Below, piece after piece: positions 57,021 to 64,000 of a stretch of DNA of 64,000 bases (positions are counted from its first letter, which is position 1; every line of letters begins with the position of its first letter). Origin of the DNA: Chromatiaceae bacterium. GTDB taxonomy: Bacteria; Pseudomonadota; Gammaproteobacteria; Chromatiales; Chromatiaceae. The stretch is taken from NCBI GenBank assembly GCA_024235255.1, contig JACKMT010000004.1:496001-560000 (forward strand), read 5' to 3'. The translations under genes and the position numbers were made by a program. Under the pieces are notes generated by a model that worked only from the letters and a program-made list of their open reading frames with translations, searched no databases and was not told the origin of the DNA.

Positions 57021-60000
57021 ATGCTCAAGCTGTATCAATCCAATCGATTGGAATACCTGGCAGATCTTCTGATCGAGATCACCAGGCCGCCGCCTGCGGA
57101 TCCGTTCGCTGCGGAAACAGTGGTGGTACAGCATCCGGGAATGGGACGCTGGCTCTCGCTGCAGATAGCCGAACAAACCGGGATCTGTGCGAATTTCCAG
57201 TTTCCTCTGCCTGCGGGGTTTATCTGGGATCTGTTCGGGCGGCTTATACCGGGCTTACCGGATCAGGAGCGTTTTGCGCCCTCCGTTATGCAATGGACGC
57301 TCTTCTCGCTGCTGGGAAATACCGCTGCTGAGCAGTTGTTTCAACCGATCAATCGCTATCTGGATAAGACTGGAGAGCACGGCCGGTTCGAACTGGCCCA
57401 GCGGCTGGCTATCTGCTTCGACCGGTACCTGGTCTACCGGCCGGACTGGATCAGAGCTTGGGAAAACGGCACTAGCGCGATAGCAAATGACAGCTGGCAA
57501 GCCGAGTTGTGGCGCCGTCTGTGCCGTACGCTAAATACGCAACACTGGGTCGACATACAGCGCAGACTGGAATGGGAGCTTGACCGTCACCGTGCGCGTA
57601 CCGATCTTCTGCCTGGGCGCATCTCGCTGTTTGGCATACCCGCGCTTTCCAGCGGCTATCTGTCGTTATTGCACCGGCTTTCCGACTGGATCGATATACA
57701 TCTGTTTCTGCTCAACCCGTGCGAAAAGCATTGGAGCGGCATCGTCGATTCCGCAGAGCGTAGCGGACGCGAACTCGCAGGAGAAAGCGAAGCGCTCTAC
57801 CTGGAGACCGGCAATCCGTTGTTGGCGTCGTTGGGACGCCAGGGCAGGGATTTCCTGGCTGCGCTGCAGGAGCTCGATCCACCTACCATTGACCTGTTTG
57901 GCGGACCCGGCGCAGTCTCACTGCTTGGGCAGCTGCAGCAGGATATGCTGGAGCTCAAAGATGGTACCCAGAGCAGCCGGCGGGTAGTCCAAGAGAGCGA
58001 CGGCTCGATAAGCGTGCACAGCTGCCATGGTCCGATGCGGGAAGTGGAAGTGCTGCGCGATCAGCTGCTTGATCTGTTGGAGCGCTATCCCGACCTGCAG
58101 CCCGACCAGGTGCTGGTAATGACACCGGACATGGATCTCTACGCTCCCTATGTCGAAGCGGTGTTCGGCGCCGCCGGGGCGACGCATATCCCATATACAG
58201 TTGCCGATCGTGGCGCCACACTGGAGAGTCCGCTGACAGCCGCCTTCCTGCGGCTGCTGGAAATACCGGAAAGCCGTTACGAAAGTGGCGAACTGATGGC
58301 GCTATTGGAGGTGCCAGCCATACGGCGTCGTTTCGCCATCGGTGATGGCGATCTCGCCATGATCCACCGTTGGGTCGGTCAGAGCGGCATCCGCTGGGGG
58401 CGTGATGCCGGCAGCCGCAGGGAGAGGGGTCTACCGGAAACCGAGCAGAACAGTTGGCAGGCGGGGCTGGACCGCATGCTGCTCGGTTTTGCGCTGCCGG
58501 GACACGAGGAGCGGCTATTCCATGGGGTGCTTCCATACGATCATATCGAGGGCGCGGACACGGCGATACTGAACGGCCTGAGCGCTTTCCTGCATCAGGT
58601 TTTCGATCTGCAGCGCCAGCTTTCCGGCCGGCATCGGCCGGATCTTTGGGGTGTGCGGTTGACCGAGCTGATCTCCCGCTTCTTTCTTCCCGAAGGGGAG
58701 GAGGAGACGCAGCTGCAGAGGCTACGCGACCAGCTTGCGGAACTGCTGGAAAGCGTCCGGCTAGCGGAGTTCGGCGAGACGGTTTCGATCCAGGTGATGC
58801 GCCGACAGCTCATCCGCCAGTTGGAGAGCGGTACCGGCGGCGGATTTCTCGGCGGTGGCGTCAATTTCTGCGCCTTGACCCCGATGCGCAGCCTGCCGTT
58901 TCAGGTTATCTGCCTGTTGGGAATGAATGATGGCCTGTTCCCGGACAATCGGCAGCCGCCTGAGTTCGATCTGATGGCGGCTCATTTCCGGCTCGGTGAC
59001 CGCCACCGCCGGTTGGAAGATCGTTATCTCTTCCTGGAGACTCTGATCTCCGCCCGGCGTGTGCTGTACATCAGCTATTCCGGGCAGGATATGCGCGATA
59101 ACGCAACGCTGCCGCCGTCGGTATTCGTCAGCGAACTGCTCGATTATCTGGATCACTCCTTCGAATTCGAAAATGGGGTTCGCCTGCATACGCGATTCCC
59201 AGTCAAACATCAGCTGCAGCCATTCCACGCCCGTTACTTCCAACCCCACAGCCGGTTGTTCAGCTACGACGCAGGCATGCAGGCAGCGGCCCGCGCGTGC
59301 CGCCTTCCCTCAAGGCGGGCTGAACATTTGCTGCAATCACCCTTGCCGCAACCGGGAGAGGAGTGGCGCCAGGTGGAGTTGGAACGGCTTACTAACTTCT
59401 ACGCCAATCCGACCCGATATCTGTTGCGCGAACGTTTGGGTGTTCTACTCGAGTATGACGAGCGGGCGCTGGAGACCCGCGATCCGTTTGGGCTGGACTA
59501 TTTTGAACAGGATCGGCTAGGGACCCGGTTGATCGAAGCGCAGCTGGCATCGGGCGATGCCAAGCTGCTACTGGAGCAGGAGAAGGCCGCCGGACGCCTG
59601 CCCCATGGCCAGGTGGGGGAGCAGCTGTTTCTGCAGCTTCAACAGAGTGCATTTCTACTGGTTAGCAAGTTGAAAGGCATAGAAAAAAATCATAAAAAAG
59701 AGTCAATAAAAATAGACTATTATCATACAACCTTAAGATTGACCGGCAACATCGAAATAGCTGCGCCAGGCGGAATATTTGGCTACAGCTTCAAGCCGCT
59801 GCCGGCAAACCGGCTGCTGCGTCTGTGGATCACCCACCTGGCGCTCAATGTCGCGGCAGGCGGAAGCGGTGCCCGTGAGACCTGCTGGTTGAGCGGCAGC
59901 GAGCTCATCCGCCTGCCGCCGGTAGAACATGCAACGCGGCTGTTGGGGGAGCTTCTTGACCTCTATTGGGAGGGACTCAGCACCCCGTTGCATCTGTTCC

Positions 60001-60227
60001 CAAGGAGCTCCATTGAGTACGCCCGTTATCGTCTCCAACACAAAGATCCCGCATACAGCCTCGGTAAAGCAAGTATCAAATGGCTTGGAAGTTACTTTAG
60101 CGCCGGCGAATTCGCCAACCCCTATTACCAGTTGGCATTTCCCCAAGGTGATGTGCTGGACGAGGCTTTCCAGCGTTGCAGCGAGCAGGTGTTAGCTCCC
60201 CTGCTGTCGGCAATGGAGACGAGCTGA
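57021..60227 (+). CDS. recC: Exodeoxyribonuclease V subunit RecC
   Basis: A 1068-aa subunit of RecBCD, which processes double-strand ends and reads Chi sites. The start MLKLYQSNRLEYLADLLIEI and VVQHPGMGRWLSLQIAEQTG are diagnostic; inactive helicase and nuclease folds are expected to follow, and LTPMRSLPFQVICLLGMNDG is conserved. GGGAG 6 nt before the ATG at 57021 supports this start. An AT-rich patch (about 59679-59740) breaks the otherwise GC-rich sequence. The stop overlaps recB (TGATG). Confidence 0.96.
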   Translation: MLKLYQSNRLEYLADLLIEITRPPPADPFAAETVVVQHPGMGRWLSLQIAEQTGICANFQFPLPAGFIWDLFGRLIPGLPDQERFAPSVMQWTLFSLLGNTAAEQLFQPINRYLDKTGEHGRFELAQRLAICFDRYLVYRPDWIRAWENGTSAIANDSWQAELWRRLCRTLNTQHWVDIQRRLEWELDRHRARTDLLPGRISLFGIPALSSGYLSLLHRLSDWIDIHLFLLNPCEKHWSGIVDSAERSGRELAGESEALYLETGNPLLASLGRQGRDFLAALQELDPPTIDLFGGPGAVSLLGQLQQDMLELKDGTQSSRRVVQESDGSISVHSCHGPMREVEVLRDQLLDLLERYPDLQPDQVLVMTPDMDLYAPYVEAVFGAAGATHIPYTVADRGATLESPLTAAFLRLLEIPESRYESGELMALLEVPAIRRRFAIGDGDLAMIHRWVGQSGIRWGRDAGSRRERGLPETEQNSWQAGLDRMLLGFALPGHEERLFHGVLPYDHIEGADTAILNGLSAFLHQVFDLQRQLSGRHRPDLWGVRLTELISRFFLPEGEEETQLQRLRDQLAELLESVRLAEFGETVSIQVMRRQLIRQLESGTGGGFLGGGVNFCALTPMRSLPFQVICLLGMNDGLFPDNRQPPEFDLMAAHFRLGDRHRRLEDRYLFLETLISARRVLYISYSGQDMRDNATLPPSVFVSELLDYLDHSFEFENGVRLHTRFPVKHQLQPFHARYFQPHSRLFSYDAGMQAAARACRLPSRRAEHLLQSPLPQPGEEWRQVELERLTNFYANPTRYLLRERLGVLLEYDERALETRDPFGLDYFEQDRLGTRLIEAQLASGDAKLLLEQEKAAGRLPHGQVGEQLFLQLQQSAFLLVSKLKGIEKNHKKESIKIDYYHTTLRLTGNIEIAAPGGIFGYSFKPLPANRLLRLWITHLALNVAAGGSGARETCWLSGSELIRLPPVEHATRLLGELLDLYWEGLSTPLHLFPRSSIEYARYRLQHKDPAYSLGKASIKWLGSYFSAGEFANPYYQLAFPQGDVLDEAFQRCSEQVLAPLLSAMETS

Positions 60228-63200
60228 TGCAGCCGCTGGATCTCAATACCGTACCGCTGCGCGGGTTGAATCTGATCGAGGCGAGCGCAGGCACCGGTAA
60301 GACGTACACCATCTCCGGACTCTACCTGCGTCTGATCGCAGAGCTTGGGCTGCCGGTTGAGCGTATTTTGGTGGTTACTTATACCAAAGCTGCGACTGCT
60401 GAACTGCGCGACCGCATCCGCCGCAATCTGGTGGAGAGTCGACTTGCCCTTGAGCGGAGTGCGGAGGATGCAAAGCAGCACAGTTCGCTTGAAATCAGCG
60501 GCACTGATCGGGTACTAGCGGCGAAGCGACTGCACCATGCCGTATTGGGGTTCGACAGGGCGGCTATCTTCACTATACATGGCTTCTGCCAGCGGGTCCT
60601 TTCGGATAACGCCTTCACCGGCGGCCTGCCTTTCGAGACCGAATTGGCGCCTGAGCAGAGCGCACTGGTTCAGGAGGTGGTGGACGATTTCTGGCGCCAG
60701 CATATCCAGCAGCTGTCACCCGGCATGCTGGACTACCTGCTTGGGCAGGGGTATAGCCCGGACAGGCTCGCACAGCTGCTCAAGGGTAAGCTCGGCAAGC
60801 CCTACGTAAAGCTGCGCGGCTGCGCTGAACCCTCCGCTCTGCCTGAACTTGAGTCGGAGTTTAAAAGCGTTTTTCTTCAGACCCGGAATCAATGGATGGT
60901 GGCAGGTGAAACCATCGGCCGGCTGCTGCTGGAAAGCAGCGATTTGAATGGAAACCGCTACCGGAAAAACGCCATACCCGGTTGGTTGTCGGCGATGGAT
61001 CAATACCTGGCGGAAGTGCCGGGCCCCTGGTTCGACGCGTTTGAGAAATTCTGCAGCAGTACCCTGGCTGCTTCGGTCAATAAAGCCGGAACACCGCCGG
61101 AACACCCTTTCTTTCACCTTAGCCAACGGCTGTTCGATAGTAGAACGCGGCTGCTCGATGCTTACCGGCAGATGCAGGTGGCACTGTTGCAGCATTTGAT
61201 CCTGTTTGCCGATGCGGAGCTTGTTCGGCGTAAATGCGAGCGGCGGGTCCACTCCTATGACGATCTGCTGCTGAATTTACAGCAGGCGTTGGCGGGTGAG
61301 CACGGAGAGCAGCTGGCGGCGAAAATCAGGGACGACTACGGCGCAGCGCTGATCGACGAATTTCAGGATACGGATCCGGTTCAGTATGCCATTTTCAGCA
61401 GGATATATCAGGCTGCCAGCGCTCCGGTGTTTTTGGTGGGTGATCCCAAGCAGGCTATCTACAGTTTCCGGGGAGCCGACATTTTCGCCTACCTCCGTGC
61501 TGTCGGGGATGCCAGCGCCCACTATTCGCTGGAGCGCAATTGGCGCTCGACACCGGCGCTGTTAACAGGGATAAATAGTCTTTTTAAACAGAAACATAAC
61601 AGCTTTATTTATAGCGAAATATCATATAGTGAGGTCGCTGCGGCTGAAACTGAGAGGGAGGCATTAACGGGGGACGACACGCCGGGCGGCGCTTTTCGCA
61701 TCGGGCTGATCGAGGGCAATCCAACGGCAGAAGAGGCACTGCAACAGTCGGTAGCCGCTGCCGCAGCGGAGGTGCACCGGCTGCTGGGACTGGCGGCTCA
61801 GGGTTCGCTTCGAATCGGCGGGCGTCCCGTTGCCGGTGGTGATATCGCGCTGCTGGTGCGCACCCATAAGCAGGGCATGCTGCTCAAGCAGGCGTTGCGG
61901 GCGCTGGCGATAAGCAGCGTGCAAAATTCCCAGGAGGATGTGTTCCACTCGGAGACCGCGGTGCAGTTGGATCGCCTGCTTAAGGCGGTGCTCTATCCGG
62001 CCCGGGAGGGATTGGTCCGCGCGGCTTTGACAACCGATATGCTCGGTGTCGACGGCGACCGGTTGGCCCGGCTGGGCGAACCGGAGCTGGAGGCATTCAT
62101 GGATGCATTCCAACGCTATCACCGGCTCTGGCTGGAGCAGGGCTTTATGCGCATGCTTCGCCAACTGCTGACTGAGCAGGGTGCATTGGTCAGAGTGCTG
62201 CAGTTCGAGGATGGCGAGCGGCGGTTGACCGATCTTATGCACCTGGCTGAACTGCTGCATCAGCACGAACGCGAGGGCGAGCCGGGCATGGAGCTGCTAC
62301 TGCGTTGGTTTACGCGTCAGCGCCAGGCAGAGACAGCACAGAGCGAAGCCTCGCAACTGCGTCTGGAGAGCGACGATCAGTTGGTGCAGATTGTCACTAT
62401 TCACAAAAGCAAAGGGCTGGAGTACCCGATTGTACTCTTTCCTTTCGCTTGGGAAGCCGGTACCAGGGAGATCGCCGCGGGTGTTCCTTATGGTTTCCAC
62501 GATGCCGCAGCTGACTACTCGCCGGTGCTCGATCTTGGATCACGTGACTGGCAACGGGACAGGGGTATTGCCCATAATGAGGCGCTGGCGGAGAGCGTGC
62601 GCCTGCTCTATGTCGCACTTACCCGCGCCTGTCATCGCTGCCATCTCTACTGGGGCAACGTCAAAAGCGCCGGGCGTTCAGCGCTGGCCTGGCTGCTCCA
62701 CCCCCCAGCCGAGCCCCGGGAAGGTGATCTGCTGGCAGCAACAGCCAGCCAATTCTCAAGCCTGGAAGAGCAGGCGATACGCAGCCGTGTAGTGCAGCTG
62801 GCCGATGCCTCGGCTGGCGCCATCAGCGTACACGACTGCCACCCCCAGGCTGTCGTCGCCGCCAGTGCGCCAAGCGGAAGCGGCGATCTGCCATTGCTGC
62901 GCGCTAGAAGATTCCACCGCCAGCTCGCCGGCGGCCGGCGTGTGACCAGCTTTTCGGCACTTTCCGGAGGGTACGCCAGCGTCGATCTGCCCGACTATGA
63001 CCGGGTTGACCGGGAAGATGAAGTGCTTCCGGAGGCCTTGACCGGCCGCAGCATATTCCACTTTCCGCGTGGTGCGCGTGCAGGCAGCTGTCTGCATGCT
63101 GTGTTTGAGCGCCTCGACTTTACCCGCCACACCCGGGCCGATCTGGAGCGGTTGGTGGAGCAGCAGCTCTCGGCGCACGGCCTAGATGTGCAGTGGCAGG

Positions 63201-63799
63201 CAGTGGTTTGCAACATGGTGGAAAAGGTGCTCGCCACGCCGCTCGACGCGGCGGGGAGGATCAGTCTGAACCAGGTCTCCGCCAAGCGCCGGTTGGTGGA
63301 GTTAGGATTTCACTATCCGCTCGATCCGATCAACGGAGCCGGGCTTGCACGGCTGCTTCTGCAGCAGGGTTTTGCCGGGAACGAAAAGCTCAGGCAGGCG
63401 GTGGAACGGCTCGACTTCGGCGAGGTCAGGGGGTTCATGAAGGGCTACATCGACCTGGTGTTTGAGTCCGGCGGGCGTTTCTATCTGCTCGACTACAAAT
63501 CCAACTGGCTGGGCGATCAACTGACCGCCTATGGTCGGCCGCAGATGGCGCAGGTCATGTTGCGGGAGCACTATTATCTGCAATATCTCTTCTACACGCT
63601 GGCACTGCACCGCTATCTGCGCAACCGAATGCCCGGATATCGCTACGACTCCCATTTCGGCGCTGTCATCTACCTATTTCTGCGCGGTGTTGATCCGGTT
63701 GCCGGCGGTGAAAGTGGCATCTACCGTGAACGCCCTGGTGCCGGCCTGATCGAAGCACTGGACGACTTTATCGGCCATCCGGGAGGTGTTCCGTTGTGA
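60227..63799 (+). CDS. recB: Exodeoxyribonuclease V subunit RecB
   Basis: A 1190-aa helicase-nuclease. Walker A is EASAGTGKTYTISGLYLRLI (residues ~17-36); DEFQDTDPVQYAIF is motif II; VDEP-type GDPKQAIYSFRGAD is motif III; IHKSKGLEYPIVLFPFAWEA and LLYVALTRACHRC are motifs V-VI. The C-terminal nuclease has GYIDLVFESGGRFYLLDYKS followed by NWLG, with the catalytic Asp, Asp and Lys. It unwinds 3'-5' and degrades DNA until Chi. An AT-rich patch lies near 61565-61632. It overlaps recD by GTGA. Confidence 0.98.
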   Translation: MQPLDLNTVPLRGLNLIEASAGTGKTYTISGLYLRLIAELGLPVERILVVTYTKAATAELRDRIRRNLVESRLALERSAEDAKQHSSLEISGTDRVLAAKRLHHAVLGFDRAAIFTIHGFCQRVLSDNAFTGGLPFETELAPEQSALVQEVVDDFWRQHIQQLSPGMLDYLLGQGYSPDRLAQLLKGKLGKPYVKLRGCAEPSALPELESEFKSVFLQTRNQWMVAGETIGRLLLESSDLNGNRYRKNAIPGWLSAMDQYLAEVPGPWFDAFEKFCSSTLAASVNKAGTPPEHPFFHLSQRLFDSRTRLLDAYRQMQVALLQHLILFADAELVRRKCERRVHSYDDLLLNLQQALAGEHGEQLAAKIRDDYGAALIDEFQDTDPVQYAIFSRIYQAASAPVFLVGDPKQAIYSFRGADIFAYLRAVGDASAHYSLERNWRSTPALLTGINSLFKQKHNSFIYSEISYSEVAAAETEREALTGDDTPGGAFRIGLIEGNPTAEEALQQSVAAAAAEVHRLLGLAAQGSLRIGGRPVAGGDIALLVRTHKQGMLLKQALRALAISSVQNSQEDVFHSETAVQLDRLLKAVLYPAREGLVRAALTTDMLGVDGDRLARLGEPELEAFMDAFQRYHRLWLEQGFMRMLRQLLTEQGALVRVLQFEDGERRLTDLMHLAELLHQHEREGEPGMELLLRWFTRQRQAETAQSEASQLRLESDDQLVQIVTIHKSKGLEYPIVLFPFAWEAGTREIAAGVPYGFHDAAADYSPVLDLGSRDWQRDRGIAHNEALAESVRLLYVALTRACHRCHLYWGNVKSAGRSALAWLLHPPAEPREGDLLAATASQFSSLEEQAIRSRVVQLADASAGAISVHDCHPQAVVAASAPSGSGDLPLLRARRFHRQLAGGRRVTSFSALSGGYASVDLPDYDRVDREDEVLPEALTGRSIFHFPRGARAGSCLHAVFERLDFTRHTRADLERLVEQQLSAHGLDVQWQAVVCNMVEKVLATPLDAAGRISLNQVSAKRRLVELGFHYPLDPINGAGLARLLLQQGFAGNEKLRQAVERLDFGEVRGFMKGYIDLVFESGGRFYLLDYKSNWLGDQLTAYGRPQMAQVMLREHYYLQYLFYTLALHRYLRNRMPGYRYDSHFGAVIYLFLRGVDPVAGGESGIYRERPGAGLIEALDDFIGHPGGVPL

Positions 63800-64000
63800 C
63801 GGGTATGGTGCAACTTGAACAGCTTGCCGGGCAGGGCCTGCTCAGCAGCCTGGATATCCACTTTGCCGAACTGATGGGCCGGCTTGCAGACGACCGGTCA
63901 CTGGAGCTGTTGCTGGCGGCAGCGCTGACCAGCAACGCCGTCGCCAAGGGCCATCTGTGCATGCAACTGGAGAGCTTTGCAGAGCTCCGCCTGGGTAAGC
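63796..64000 (+). CDS. recD: Exodeoxyribonuclease V subunit RecD, N-terminal part (cut by window end)
   Basis: Only the first ~68 codons are in the window. The 5' end overlaps the recB stop (GTGA), and GGGAGG about 9 nt before supports the GTG at 63796 over the ATG at 63805. LSSLDIHFAELMGRLADDRS and LLLAAALTSNAVAKGHLCMQ are the RecD N-terminal region that contacts RecB. The helicase motifs lie beyond the window. Confidence 0.93.
   Translation, partial: MTGMVQLEQLAGQGLLSSLDIHFAELMGRLADDRSLELLLAAALTSNAVAKGHLCMQLESFAELRLGK

Noticed and set aside
1..64000. tRNA or rRNA genes
   Set aside because: No cloverleaf or rRNA-like sequence was recognised by eye apart from the tRNA-like part of tmRNA; a covariance search could still find one.

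Overview
The window looks like a chromosomal segment of a gammaproteobacterium with moderately high GC. The evidence is gene order and family content: hrcA-grpE-dnaK-dnaJ-dapB, lapA-lapB-pyrF, smpB next to ratA-rnfH, bamE, recN, nadK, a recC-recB-recD operon, and a tmRNA whose tag reads ANDDNYALAA, one residue from the E. coli tag. A heme c protein, a TRAP-type binding protein, KatG and a FliK-like protein suit a free-living or facultatively associated Chromatiales-like bacterium. The order is a guess, the class is not.

Layout. 1-4 kb: citrate synthase, a short inverted-repeat element, an acidic unknown protein and an MFS transporter. 4.1-13.1 kb: an eight-gene chain of overlapping reading frames (FAD oxidoreductase, DUF1365, Cfa-like methyltransferase, chalcone-isomerase-like protein, GPH-type transporter, DUF3833 lipoprotein, SDR, NTF2-like protein), then a MerR-B12 photoreceptor regulator of the CarH/LitR type and a DUF523-DUF1722 protein. 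The promoter end carries repeated TGTAC-type dyads. I read it as a light-controlled membrane fatty-acid modification operon. 13.2-17.3 kb: two unknown genes and katG with a strong terminator.

17.4-29.9 kb: a defence island. An intact type I restriction-modification system (hsdR, hsdM, hsdS) is interleaved with dinD and a repeat-flanked GxxExxY gene, and followed by an ABC-type ATPase plus HNH nuclease pair resembling Septu. It is bracketed by remnants of an older type I system: a degenerate hsdR on the left and an internally deleted hsdM on the right. The hsdR remnant contains two in-frame 75-nt insertions, each folding as four successive hairpins.

29.9-40.6 kb: accessory ground with an orphan TRAP binding protein, an ATP adenylyltransferase remnant, a glycosidase-like plus LTA-synthase-like pair, a heme protein, lipoproteins, a histidine phosphatase, a NERD-UvrD helicase, a MaoC hydratase, and broken parE and LAGLIDADG endonuclease genes next to the 3' end of tmRNA. 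40.7-64 kb: conserved housekeeping: ssrA-smpB for ribosome rescue, ratA-rnfH, bamE, recN, nadK, the heat-shock cluster (dnaK has a near-consensus sigma-32 promoter), dapB, a FliK-like gene, lapA-lapB-pyrF, a ComEA-like protein, and recCBD, cut by the window edge inside recD.
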